Shown one piece after another: positions 43,068 through 52,217 of a stretch of 64,000 nucleotides of DNA. The first letter of the stretch is position 1; every line of letters starts with the position of its first letter. The DNA comes from Ktedonosporobacter rubrisoli. GTDB lineage: Bacteria > Chloroflexota > Ktedonobacteria > Ktedonobacterales > Ktedonobacteraceae. Made by a program: the position numbers and the translations under genes. The notes below the pieces were generated by a model that was not told the DNA's origin, did not search any database, and saw only the letters and a list, made by a program, of their open reading frames with translations. The DNA is taken from the NCBI RefSeq assembly GCF_004208415.1, contig NZ_CP035758.1, forward strand, positions 5,208,001 through 5,272,000. Reading direction: 5' to 3'.

Positions 43068-44831
43068 GTGAAATCCAACAAATCAGCAATACATAAGCTT
43101 GCGCCAATCTTTTTTTGTTTGCTCTCAGTTTTGTTAGCCGCCTGTGGTGGCTCTAACACGACGACAGCAACGACCGGGCCTGGTAAAGCTCCGGAGAATC
43201 AGCAAATTGCCGTTATTCCGCTGGAAGGCGTTGCCGACGCCCAGACCCTGGACCCTGCCATTGGCACCGATTCGGCTTCTGTCTGGCCAGCAGAGCTTAT
43301 CTTCACAGGCCTGGTCTCACTTAACGATAAGCTTGCGGTCGAGCCTCAGCTGGCCCAATCCTACAGTGTTGCCGCTGACGGAGTAACCTGGACCTTTAAG
43401 CTGCGCCCTAACCTGAAGTTTAGCGATGGCGCTCCTCTGACCTCAGCGGATATTGCCTACAGCCTTGATCGGGCCTTTAAGCCTGAGCTCAAATCGAGTA
43501 CCTCGCCGATCTATTTGGCCTTGCTCAAAGATGGCGATAAGCGCTACGCCGGCAAGATCCCAACACTCATTGGAGATAGCATCAAGATACCCGATCCTCA
43601 GACAGTCATCCTGACCACAACCCAGCCCGCTATCTATTTTCTGGACACCCTGACCTTTGCCTGTGCCTATACAGTGGAAAAGAGCCTTATCGATAAGTAT
43701 GGCGATAGCAAATTCACCGATCATCTTAACGAAGGTGGCGGAGCTGGCCCCTGGAAGGTCTCCAAGTACATTCACTCGCAGTATATCGAGTTCACGCCCA
43801 ACACCAATTACTTTGGGCCAAAGCCGCAGCTGAAGAAGCTGGTCATGCCTTTCTATGCCAGTTCTGACACGGCTTATAAAGATTATCAGGTCGGACGTAT
43901 CAGTGCTGCAATAGTGCCACCCTCGCAGGTCGATGGCGCAAGAGCGCTTCCCAACAAGCAGTATCACCAGGTACCGCAGAACGGCATCTACTACTATGCC
44001 ATGAACTACCTGGTCAAGCCCTTCGATAACATCAAGGTACGTCAGGCCTTTGCGCTTGCTCTGAACAAAGATCAGATCGCGCATAATGTCTACAAAGATA
44101 CGGTTATTCCTACCAACCACATCGTGCCGCAGGGCATGCCTGGCTATAATTCTAATCTGACCGGACCCGATGGCACAACATCGACCAAAGGCAATCCAGC
44201 AAAAGCTAAACAGTTGCTCGAAGAAGGGTTAAAGGAAGAGGGCATGAGCGTGTCTTCTCTGCCTCCTGTTACGGTGACCGTTGCCAGCCGTGGTCGGGCA
44301 GATTTCCGCGATGAAATTGCCGTTGTTCAGCAAATGTGGCAAAGCTCATTAGGTATCAAGGTTATCATCAACGATATCGAATGGAACAAATTGCTTTCCG
44401 ATACCGCAGCGACTACTAATAATCCTAAAGGGCTTTCTTTCTGGCGCTTTGACTGGGGAGCTGACTATCCCGATCCCCAGAACTGGTTAACGCTCCAGTT
44501 TGACAAAGGTTCGCCCAACAACTACGAGAATTATGGCCAGAATAGCTCACCACAGGCGGCTCAACAAGCGGCGATGCAGCAATTGATGGAAAAGGCAGAT
44601 GGCAATGCCAATCCCAGCGAGCGCATGCAACAGTATAACCAGGTTGAGCAGCAACTTGTCAATGACGTAGCCTGGCTGCCACTCTACCAGCTTGAGTCTT
44701 CGATTGTCTATAAGCCCTGCCTGGTAGGCCTGCCCGACAACTTCAACGACGCAGCATTCTCGCCCAACGATTGGGGTCGCATCTATATCTCGACAGCTAC
44801 CCCCTGTACTAACACATCTACATACCAATAA
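43068..44831 (+). CDS. ABC transporter oligopeptide-type substrate-binding lipoprotein
   Basis: 587 residues. Signal peptide with lipobox LAAC at about residue 26. The mature part is a family 5 solute-binding protein (OppA/DppA type): QTLDPAIGTDSASVWPAELI near its start, GVTWTFKLRPNLKFSDGAPL (about 106-125), the conserved strand of the family, and VRQAFALALNKDQIA near residue 325. The GTG at 43068 is chosen for its GCAGGAG ribosome site and because the signal peptide begins there. The TTG at 43038 is less likely. No permease genes are adjacent, so it is an orphan binding protein. Confidence 0.87.
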   Translation: MKSNKSAIHKLAPIFFCLLSVLLAACGGSNTTTATTGPGKAPENQQIAVIPLEGVADAQTLDPAIGTDSASVWPAELIFTGLVSLNDKLAVEPQLAQSYSVAADGVTWTFKLRPNLKFSDGAPLTSADIAYSLDRAFKPELKSSTSPIYLALLKDGDKRYAGKIPTLIGDSIKIPDPQTVILTTTQPAIYFLDTLTFACAYTVEKSLIDKYGDSKFTDHLNEGGGAGPWKVSKYIHSQYIEFTPNTNYFGPKPQLKKLVMPFYASSDTAYKDYQVGRISAAIVPPSQVDGARALPNKQYHQVPQNGIYYYAMNYLVKPFDNIKVRQAFALALNKDQIAHNVYKDTVIPTNHIVPQGMPGYNSNLTGPDGTTSTKGNPAKAKQLLEEGLKEEGMSVSSLPPVTVTVASRGRADFRDEIAVVQQMWQSSLGIKVIINDIEWNKLLSDTAATTNNPKGLSFWRFDWGADYPDPQNWLTLQFDKGSPNNYENYGQNSSPQAAQQAAMQQLMEKADGNANPSERMQQYNQVEQQLVNDVAWLPLYQLESSIVYKPCLVGLPDNFNDAAFSPNDWGRIYISTATPCTNTSTYQ

Positions 44832-44841
44832 GTGGGTAAAA

Positions 44842-44874
44842 GTGCGCACGCTCCCTGGCTTACAGCGTGCGCAC
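44842..44874. terminator. Bidirectional terminator hairpin
   Basis: GTGCGCACGCT (44842-44852) pairs perfectly with AGCGTGCGCAC (44864-44874), an 11-bp GC-rich stem with an 11-base loop, between the convergent lipoprotein and SDR genes. Confidence 0.6.
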
Positions 44875-44897
44875 CTCAGCAGGGCGCAGAGTAGCAG

Positions 44898-45941
44898 CTA
44901 GCCTGATACGGCTGTGCCCTGCTGATTGTATTCGCGGGCCGCCTGTTGACCCAACGTTGTGAGAAACGAGGATGAGAGCGCTGAAGAGCTCTCTTTACCC
45001 GGTTTGCGCTCCTCTTCGTCCGAGCTTCCGCTCGTGCGCGGCAACAAAGCTGCAACCTTCCCCAGAATACCTACGGTCAGGCCCGGGAAGAGACCATGGA
45101 AGGCGGCCAGCAAAAGCGCCTGCCAGCTAATAATCAATTCAGTCTGGCCTTTGCAGGTCGCGCGCACGATCAGATACGCCGCCCGCCTGGCACTGATCGA
45201 AGTAAATGGCAAGGTATCGAGCAGGCTAAACATCGTATACTCGACCTTATGCTTGCCCTTAAAGAGCGCATTAACATGTGAACCGGTGCGCATAAGTCCG
45301 GGTACAACCGTCAGGACATGAATGCCATCGCGCGCAACCTCCGCCTGCAAACCTTCGGAGAAACCAAGCTGGGCAAACTTGGCGCTACTATAGGGAAGCA
45401 GATGCGGCACGCTGGCTTTCCCGCCAATCGAGGTAATATTCACAATATGCCCGCTCTGGCGCTCCTGCATCGCAGGCAACACCTCCATAGTCGTATAGAC
45501 AGTTCCCCAGAACATGATTGAGAGCGCTTCCTCAAAATCCGCGATAGTCTGTACCTGTAGCGGGCCAACCGTAATAATCCCGGCATTATTGACAAGCACA
45601 TCGATGCGTCCAAAGAGCTCTAAAGCCTGCCGTACCAGATCCTGCACCTGCTCGCGCCTTGAGACATCGCAAGGAAGCACAACAACTTCAGCCCCCAACT
45701 TAGCAAGCTTCTCGCGCGCTTGCTCCAGCTCTGCTTCGTTGCGCGCGCACAGAATAAGCCGACAACCGCGACGCGCGAACTCTTCTGCCAGAGCCAGGCC
45801 CAGACCACGCGATCCGCCGGTGATAAGCACAACCTTGCCAGTTAGCTCAAGCTCTTTGCGTCTACGTACGTACTGGCGAGCGGCGATGAAAAGTCCCAGT
45901 CCGGCAGCAGCAAGAGGAAGCCAGCCTCCTTTGCGTTTCAT
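44898..45941 (-). CDS. Short-chain dehydrogenase/reductase with N-terminal membrane helix
   Basis: 347 residues. A hydrophobic helix (about 6-22) anchors it, then the NAD(P) Rossmann motif VVLITGGSRGLGLALAEEF (about 37-55), NNAGI (about 117-121), Ser in NITSIGG and catalytic YSSAKFAQLGFS (about 179-190). The C-terminal extension is Ser- and charge-rich. Last gene of the GH15 / SRPBCC / ADH / SDR run, 17 bases after the alcohol dehydrogenase stop. Substrate unknown. Confidence 0.87.
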   Translation of the reverse strand: MKRKGGWLPLAAAGLGLFIAARQYVRRRKELELTGKVVLITGGSRGLGLALAEEFARRGCRLILCARNEAELEQAREKLAKLGAEVVVLPCDVSRREQVQDLVRQALELFGRIDVLVNNAGIITVGPLQVQTIADFEEALSIMFWGTVYTTMEVLPAMQERQSGHIVNITSIGGKASVPHLLPYSSAKFAQLGFSEGLQAEVARDGIHVLTVVPGLMRTGSHVNALFKGKHKVEYTMFSLLDTLPFTSISARRAAYLIVRATCKGQTELIISWQALLLAAFHGLFPGLTVGILGKVAALLPRTSGSSDEEERKPGKESSSALSSSFLTTLGQQAAREYNQQGTAVSG

Positions 45942-45958
45942 GGCATTTCTCCCTAATC

Positions 45959-47128
45959 TTATGGTGTAAGCACAACCTTAATACAACCATCTTCTTTATG
46001 TTTGAAGGTTCGATAGGCCTCGGGTGCGTCATCTAAACGCAAGCGGTGCGAGATAATAAAAGAAGAATCGATCTCGGCGCGCATGATACGCTCCAGGAGT
46101 GGGTGCAAATATCTTTGCACATGCGTCTGCCCCATACGCAGCGTCAGGCCCTTGGCAAAAGCCGCTCCCATCGGGAATTTATCAAGATAGCCGCCGTAGA
46201 CGCCAGGAATCGAGACGGTTCCACCCTTGCGACAGGCTTGAATAGCCTCACGAAGCGCTGCCGGGCGATCGGTGGCAAGATGCACCGCTTGTTTGGCCTT
46301 TTCCAGCGTATCATAGACAGTTCTGCCATGCGCTTCCAGACCCACGGCATCGATACAGGCATCGGGCCCGCGTCCACCGGTACGCTGTTTCAGTTCCTCT
46401 ACGACATCGGCCTCAGAGCCGTTGATTGTCTCGGCCTGGCCTGCACTCTCGGCCAGGCGCAAGCGCTCAGGCACATTATCAATAGCGATTACGCGCTCAG
46501 CTCCCAGCAGGTAGGCACATTTAATGGCCAGCTGACCAACTGGGCCGCAGCCCCAGATGGCAATACAATCGCCGGGCTGGATATCACAGTTCTCGGCGGC
46601 CATATAGGCCGTAGGTAAGATATCAGAGAGGAAGAGCACCTTCTCGTCCTCGATAGTATCGGGAATCTTAAGCAGACCAACATCGGCAAAGGGCACACGC
46701 GCGAACTCGGCCTGACCGCCTGCATAGCCACCATAGAGGTGCGAATAGCCGTAGAGCCCCGCTGCCGAAAAACCATAGAGGCCCTCGGCCATCCAGGCAT
46801 TGGGATTCGAGTTATCGCAGAGGGCCCATAAGCCTTTGCGACAATAAAAACACTGCCCGCAGGCAATAGCAAAGGGCACCACAACACGATCCCCCTTGCG
46901 CACATGCTTTACCTGGCTCCCGATATCTACCACTTCGCCCATAAACTCGTGACCAAGAATATCGCCCTTACGCATCGTAGGGATATAGCCATCATAGAGA
47001 TGCAGGTCAGAGCCACAGATCGCCGTCGAGGAAATCTTCACAATGGCGTCACGCGGATTGAGAATTTGAGGATCGGGCACGTTCTCTACGCGCACATCAT
47101 GCGTACCATACCAGCACAATGCTTTCAT
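45959..47128 (-). CDS. Zinc-dependent alcohol dehydrogenase family protein
   Basis: 389 residues of the medium-chain dehydrogenase family, nearest in outline to glutathione-independent formaldehyde dehydrogenase-like enzymes. ICGSDLHLYDG (catalytic zinc Cys, about 36-46), GHEFMGEVVDIG with the conserved His-Glu, four structural-zinc Cys in CGQCFYCRKGLWALC (about 96-110), and IWGCGPVGQLAIKCA as the NAD-binding turn. The ATG at 47128 leaves 7 bases after the SRPBCC stop and has AAAGGAA upstream. A longer frame to 47239 would overlap that gene. Confidence 0.87.
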   Translation of the reverse strand: MKALCWYGTHDVRVENVPDPQILNPRDAIVKISSTAICGSDLHLYDGYIPTMRKGDILGHEFMGEVVDIGSQVKHVRKGDRVVVPFAIACGQCFYCRKGLWALCDNSNPNAWMAEGLYGFSAAGLYGYSHLYGGYAGGQAEFARVPFADVGLLKIPDTIEDEKVLFLSDILPTAYMAAENCDIQPGDCIAIWGCGPVGQLAIKCAYLLGAERVIAIDNVPERLRLAESAGQAETINGSEADVVEELKQRTGGRGPDACIDAVGLEAHGRTVYDTLEKAKQAVHLATDRPAALREAIQACRKGGTVSIPGVYGGYLDKFPMGAAFAKGLTLRMGQTHVQRYLHPLLERIMRAEIDSSFIISHRLRLDDAPEAYRTFKHKEDGCIKVVLTP

Positions 47129-47135
47129 AAGCCAC

Positions 47136-47891
47136 TCATTCCTTTCTACGTCCCGAGGCTTGCCCCTCTGTCGTGGGAATCTCGCTAGCCTCCAGCAAAG
47201 CTTTGCAACGGCGCAGATCATCCATGATACGCGCCCCAAGGAATAGACGACCCAGTAACATACTGGAGGCGCCAGCTGGCGTCACAGGCAGATAATACTC
47301 CTCTCTGACGCTGACCTCGGTCCCGCGTCCCGCCGGAGCAGGCGTAAAGTGCACGCTATACGTATTGATAATGCCTGGCTTCTTCATCTCGCGCCAGGCA
47401 ATCAAGCAATTCTCCTGCATTGCTGTGATCTCGCCATCCCACTCGTAATGTGTATTAAAGCTGGCCTTGGCCACGAAATGAAGATGGTTATCGCCAATTT
47501 TCTTGACCGTCTGCACCTGGCGCATAAAGGCTGGCCAGTTTGCCACCTCGCTCCAGAAGCGATAGAGCTCCGCTGGCGAGCGCTGGATAGTCACAACTCT
47601 TTCGGAGGCAGCCTGTATGGGTATGGTACTGGCCGTACTAATCCCCAGGGCCTGATACGTAAAGCTATGGCCCGTTGCGCCTCGATAGATGCCACCAGCG
47701 CCAAGCATGGTCAGAGCAGCCCCGGACCAGCCGCGACGCGCCAGGCCTAGAGCAACAAACAGGCCTCCACCTAGCAAGGAGAGCCTGCGCTCAATCTTGC
47801 CAACATTGATTGTTGAGAGCGTACGCACAGCTGGTGTCTGCATGGCAGCGAGGTTCTGTCTTGTCGTACCGCTGGTCTGCAGCAATGTCAT
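47136..47891 (-). CDS. SRPBCC-domain protein with N-terminal DUF2892-like membrane region
   Basis: About 251 residues. The first part has two short hydrophobic helices (RRLSLLGGGLFVALGLARRG and SGAALTMLGAGGIYRG) as in DUF2892 proteins. From about residue 95 comes a cyclase/dehydrase SRPBCC fold, with YRFWSEVANWPAFMRQVQTV and ENCLIAWREMKKPGIINTYS. Such proteins bind hydrophobic ligands. The ATG at 47891 is spaced well from GGGGGAT. The GTG/ATG at 47897 is two codons upstream and too close to it. Confidence 0.82.
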   Translation of the reverse strand: MTLLQTSGTTRQNLAAMQTPAVRTLSTINVGKIERRLSLLGGGLFVALGLARRGWSGAALTMLGAGGIYRGATGHSFTYQALGISTASTIPIQAASERVVTIQRSPAELYRFWSEVANWPAFMRQVQTVKKIGDNHLHFVAKASFNTHYEWDGEITAMQENCLIAWREMKKPGIINTYSVHFTPAPAGRGTEVSVREEYYLPVTPAGASSMLLGRLFLGARIMDDLRRCKALLEASEIPTTEGQASGRRKE

Positions 47892-47937
47892 CTTCATATC
47901 CCCCTTTATCTCTCAGCACTACATCTTTTTATCTTCT

Positions 47938-49812
47938 CTATGCATTTCTTATGGCTCGCTTGCTGCTCCTGGGACGATCTTTATGGACTTTGAGCGCATC
48001 ATCCATCGTCACACAAGCAGTAATCAGGGCAAGATGGGTAAAGGCTTGTGGGAAATTGCCAAGAGCATCGCCGGTCGGGCTGATCTCCTCAGCATAGAGG
48101 CCAACATGATTGGAGTAGGATAAGAGCTTTTCCAGTACCAGGCGGGCATCATCCAGACGACCGGCCAGAGCTAGATTTTCGACCAGCCAGAAGCTACAGG
48201 CACCGAAGGTTCCCTCGACACTCCCCAGGCCATCGTTTGCAGCTTCTTGCGGAATATAGCGACGTACAAGAGCGCCGCTTGCCAATTCCTGGCGAATACG
48301 CTTCATCGTGGCAAGCGTCCGCGGCTCTTTTGAGCCCGTGAAGTGCGTAATCATCATCAAAAGGGCGCTGGCATCAACTGCATCGCTCCCATAATACTGC
48401 ACAAAGCTCTGGCACTTCTCGCTCCAACCTTTGTCCATAACCTGCTCGTAGATCTGGGCGCGCAATTTGGACCATTTGTCCTCAGGAGCGGGCCAACCAC
48501 GATGGCGCGCTATGCGCAAGCCGCGATCAAAGGCCACCCAACTCATCATCCTTGAGTTCACAAAGGGCTTAGGACCGCCACGCACCTCCCACATACTCTC
48601 ATCAGGCTCCTGCCAATGCTCGCTCAGCCAATCAAGCAAACGAAGAACTTGCTTCCAGAGATCGTAGGAGATTGCATCATAGTGGTTATAAATGTAGATT
48701 GCATCCATCATTTCCCCATACATCCCTAGCTGCAATTGCTTATAAGCTCCATTGCCGATGCGAACCGGCTTGCTTTGGCAATAGCCTTCGAGATGATCCA
48801 GAGGCACCTCTTGCAAATCGTGCTTGCCATCAATGGTATACATAGGCTGCAGCGAGCCACCTTCCTTGAGCTCGTGACAGCGATTATCCAGCCATTGCAT
48901 AAACGCCTCGGCTTCAGTCGTAAAGCCTAGCGTCAGCAGGCTATAGAGCGAGAAAGAGGCATCGCGTAGCCAGGTATAGCGATAATCCCAGTTACGAGCA
49001 CCACCAAGCGTCTCCGGCAAGCTGGTAGTCGCCGCTGCCACAATGGCACCCGTTGGCGCATAGGTCAAGAGCTTGAGGACAAGAGCAGAGCGCTGCACCA
49101 TTTCGCGCCAGCGTCCCTGATACTTGCACTGAGAGAGCCAGTTCTGCCAATAGTGAAGCGTATCGTGGAAGACAGACTGAAAATCGTTATCGCTAAGAGT
49201 CCTGGGCTTATGGGCATGCTTATCAGTGCAAGCCAGCACAAAATGGAGAGATTGCCCGGCATTAAGCGTAAAGTGGGCCTGCACGCCGCCCCGCCCATCC
49301 TGCTTAAGAGGAACCGACGAAGACAGACTCAAGGCCATTTTGTCGCTAGCAAAGATTGCCCCCTCCTGCATCAGCTCAACGCGATGGTCATCGCGCGCAT
49401 AGTTAAAAGCTGGTCTGCAGGTCATGGTAAAAGCGAGGGAGCCATGAACTATCGATAGAGAGCGAATAAGCACTTGTTGATTTGCCTCTTTCTCCTCCAT
49501 GACAGGCATATAGTCAGTTATCTCGCCTACGCCTTCATTCGAGAGGAAGCGTGTCAGAAGGACATTTGTCTCGGGCAGATACATCTGCTTGCAGTCTACC
49601 TCCTCCATATTAGACGGCGCGATGCGAAAAAAGCCTCCCTTGCCAGCATCGAGCAGGGCGCCAAAGACGCTAGGAGCATCAAAGCGTGGCAGGCAGCACC
49701 AGTCAATCGAACCATTCTTCCCCACCAGAGCCACAGTATGAAGCTCGCCAATAATCGCATAGTCCTCAATCGGCAAATAGGCAGATGAGCATTGAGATCT
49801 TTTCTTGTTCAT
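47938..49812 (-). CDS. Glycoside hydrolase family 15 protein (glucoamylase/trehalase-like)
   Basis: 624 residues. The N-terminal beta-sandwich starts with IGELHTVALVGKNGSIDW (about 22-39) and LPRFDAPSVFGALLD, diagnostic of bacterial GH15-like enzymes. The alpha/alpha barrel has GGARNWDYRYTWLRDASFSL near residue 285 and FGACSFWLVENLALAGRLDD near 550. It hydrolyses alpha-glucosidic bonds, with trehalose or maltooligosaccharides the usual substrates. No signal peptide is seen from the ATG at 49812, chosen for its AAAGG site. First gene of a four-gene operon with SRPBCC, ADH and SDR genes. Confidence 0.87.
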   Translation of the reverse strand: MNKKRSQCSSAYLPIEDYAIIGELHTVALVGKNGSIDWCCLPRFDAPSVFGALLDAGKGGFFRIAPSNMEEVDCKQMYLPETNVLLTRFLSNEGVGEITDYMPVMEEKEANQQVLIRSLSIVHGSLAFTMTCRPAFNYARDDHRVELMQEGAIFASDKMALSLSSSVPLKQDGRGGVQAHFTLNAGQSLHFVLACTDKHAHKPRTLSDNDFQSVFHDTLHYWQNWLSQCKYQGRWREMVQRSALVLKLLTYAPTGAIVAAATTSLPETLGGARNWDYRYTWLRDASFSLYSLLTLGFTTEAEAFMQWLDNRCHELKEGGSLQPMYTIDGKHDLQEVPLDHLEGYCQSKPVRIGNGAYKQLQLGMYGEMMDAIYIYNHYDAISYDLWKQVLRLLDWLSEHWQEPDESMWEVRGGPKPFVNSRMMSWVAFDRGLRIARHRGWPAPEDKWSKLRAQIYEQVMDKGWSEKCQSFVQYYGSDAVDASALLMMITHFTGSKEPRTLATMKRIRQELASGALVRRYIPQEAANDGLGSVEGTFGACSFWLVENLALAGRLDDARLVLEKLLSYSNHVGLYAEEISPTGDALGNFPQAFTHLALITACVTMDDALKVHKDRPRSSKRAIRNA

Positions 49813-50368
49813 AGAACTTGCCTTTATTGTCATGCTAAAGGGCAACAATACCCTCAATACAGTTTGAAGCCATAATCGCAGTGTGTTCTTTGGCTTAGAC
49901 ACGTTCACAAAGCAGCAGAAAGTTTCTCTTAACTTACCATTTATAACCCAATTGATCTTATGCTCTTCTACTACACAATATAATTACCTCTACATTAGAG
50001 ATCCATGTAACCTCTTATAACGGAACAACGTGTTACGAAACGGAGACACGCTGCCGCAAACCTGCTCTCAAAAAAGGGGTCAAAATTCCGGCAACGCTCG
50101 CAGGCAAGCAGATTAGCTCTGCTGGCTCGCCCTATGTGCATCTCTCTGCTTCTCAGTAACGAACATGGGAAAAGAGGCAAAGCTACCGGGCAGACTTGCC
50201 GGGTCAGCTTGCATAGACGCCAAGGCTAACTATACAAAAATCACGTCATAGATGGGCGAAACTGGTAGCAGGAAGTGTGGTTTTTTCTTCACGAGATGGC
50301 ACATCTCAGACTACACCTTCCGCCAGCTCTTCGCAGAGGCATTTAACACAAAAGAAAGTTGGGATCAA
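49813..50368. other. Intergenic region between divergent GH15 and ThDP-enzyme genes
   Basis: 556 bases, AT-rich around 49930-50000 and otherwise featureless. A TATAAT at about 49977-49982 lacks a -35 at normal spacing. In-frame extensions of both flanking genes reach into it but have no ribosome sites. Confidence 0.4.
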
Positions 50369-52156
50369 ATGAGCACACAGGTCAGCGATTTCATTTTACA
50401 ACGACTTTCAGCATGGGGCGTCAAGCGTATTTATGGCTTTCCCGGTGACGGCATAAATGGTATCCTCGGAGCTCTAGAGCGCCATCAGGATCTCTTCCAT
50501 TTTGTACAGGTACGCCATGAAGAGATGGCTGCCTTTATGGCCAGCGCGCATGCAAAGTTTACGCAAGAAGTTGGCGTCTGCATGGCCACCTCAGGGCCTG
50601 GCGCGATCCACCTTATGAATGGGCTCTACGATGCAAAGATGGATCATCAACCAGTCGTGGCAATTGTAGGTCAATCCGCCCGCTCCGCGCTGGGCGGCAA
50701 CTATCAGCAAGAGGTTGACTTGCCCAGTCTCTTCAAGGATGTGGCAGGCGAGTATGTGCAGACTATCACAGAGGCCGTCCAGGCCCGCCAGGTCATCGAT
50801 AGAGCGCTACGCATTGCTATTACCGAACGCACAGTTACCTGCATTATCATTCCAAAAGATGTCCAGGACCTTGACGCCGTAGAGAAGCCTCCTCACAAAC
50901 ATAACACGGTCCATACCGGCACAGGCTACTTTGCGCCCTATATCATCCCGGCCAAAGATGATCTCCAAAAGGCTGCGGACATTCTCAATGACGGGAAAAA
51001 AGTATCAATGCTAATTGGGTCCGGGGCCAGGCATGCGGCCGAAGAAGTAAGCGAGGTAGCGGACCTGCTGGGCTGTGGAGTCGCCAAGGCGCTGCTGGGC
51101 AAGGACGCTTTAGCTGATACACTGCCCTTTGTGACCGGCACGATCGGCTTGTTGGGGACAAAACCGAGTTGGGATATGATGATGGACTGCGACACGCTCC
51201 TTATGGTCGGTACCAGTTTCCCCTACTCCGAGTTCCTCCCCAAGGAAGGCCAGGCCCGTGGCATCCAGATTGATATCGATGGACGCATGCTAAGCCTGCG
51301 CTATCCCATGGAACTGGCCCTGATTGGAGATAGCAAGCAGTCTTTACGCGCACTCATCCCCTTGCTGCGCCGTAAGACTGATCGCTCCTGGCGCGAGAAG
51401 ATCGAAGCCAACATTCGCGACTGGTGGCAAACCGAAGAATCGCGGGCCAAGCAGAGCGCCAATCCGATCAATCCAGGACTGGTAGCCTGGGAGCTTTCGC
51501 CGCGCTTGCCCGACAATGCTATCGTTACGGCTGACTCTGGCACAACGGCTAACTGGTATGGGCGCATGATTAAGATGCGCGGTACGATGATGGGCTCGCT
51601 CTCCGGTAACCTTGCCTCGATGGCAGCAGGCGTCCCCTACGCCATGGCAGCCAAATTCACGCATCCCGACCGCCCGGTAGTTTCCTTAACCGGTGATGGC
51701 GCAGTGCAGATGCTGGGCCTCAATGGCTTTATCACGGTGGCCAAATATTGGAAAGAATGGAGCGACCCGCGCCTCATCTTCATTGTCTATAATAATCAGG
51801 ATCTTAACCAGGTAAGTTGGGAGATGCGAATCGAAGAGGGCAACCCCGAGCTACCTATGACGCAACGAATCCCAGATTTCCCCTTCGATACCTTTGCCGA
51901 ATCGATTGGGCTGATGGGCATCCGCGTAAATAAGCCCGAAGACCTGGGGCGGGCGCTCGATGAAGCTTTGAGGGCCAATCGCCCGGTGGTAATGAATGTC
52001 TACACCGATCCCAATGTGCAAACCCTGCCGCCACATATCACCTTTGAGCAGGCTAAAGCCTTCGCTTCGACTGTGCTGAAGGGCGATCCGGAAGAGGGCG
52101 GCATCATTAAGCAGTCGGTGAAGAGCATGGTCGGCGGAGTCTTGCATAAGAGCTAA
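50369..52156 (+). CDS. Thiamine-diphosphate-dependent enzyme, pyruvate oxidase-like
   Basis: 595 residues with the three-domain ThDP fold of the acetolactate synthase/pyruvate oxidase family. GVKRIYGFPGDGINGILGAL at the N-terminus, VRHEEMAAFMASAHAKF with the catalytic Glu near residue 52, and the cofactor site TGDGAVQML to NNQDLN near residue 440-475. The pattern is closest to PoxB/YdaP-type enzymes that oxidise pyruvate to acetate and CO2, but direct proof is absent. The ATG at 50369 starts the conserved region. The FAD-linked oxidase gene follows after 61 bases. Confidence 0.85.
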   Translation: MSTQVSDFILQRLSAWGVKRIYGFPGDGINGILGALERHQDLFHFVQVRHEEMAAFMASAHAKFTQEVGVCMATSGPGAIHLMNGLYDAKMDHQPVVAIVGQSARSALGGNYQQEVDLPSLFKDVAGEYVQTITEAVQARQVIDRALRIAITERTVTCIIIPKDVQDLDAVEKPPHKHNTVHTGTGYFAPYIIPAKDDLQKAADILNDGKKVSMLIGSGARHAAEEVSEVADLLGCGVAKALLGKDALADTLPFVTGTIGLLGTKPSWDMMMDCDTLLMVGTSFPYSEFLPKEGQARGIQIDIDGRMLSLRYPMELALIGDSKQSLRALIPLLRRKTDRSWREKIEANIRDWWQTEESRAKQSANPINPGLVAWELSPRLPDNAIVTADSGTTANWYGRMIKMRGTMMGSLSGNLASMAAGVPYAMAAKFTHPDRPVVSLTGDGAVQMLGLNGFITVAKYWKEWSDPRLIFIVYNNQDLNQVSWEMRIEEGNPELPMTQRIPDFPFDTFAESIGLMGIRVNKPEDLGRALDEALRANRPVVMNVYTDPNVQTLPPHITFEQAKAFASTVLKGDPEEGGIIKQSVKSMVGGVLHKS

Positions 52157-52217
52157 CCTGCGCACACAACGTTAAGGCTTAACTATCGCTTGTTCTTTAG
52201 TCAAGAGGAGAGACGCA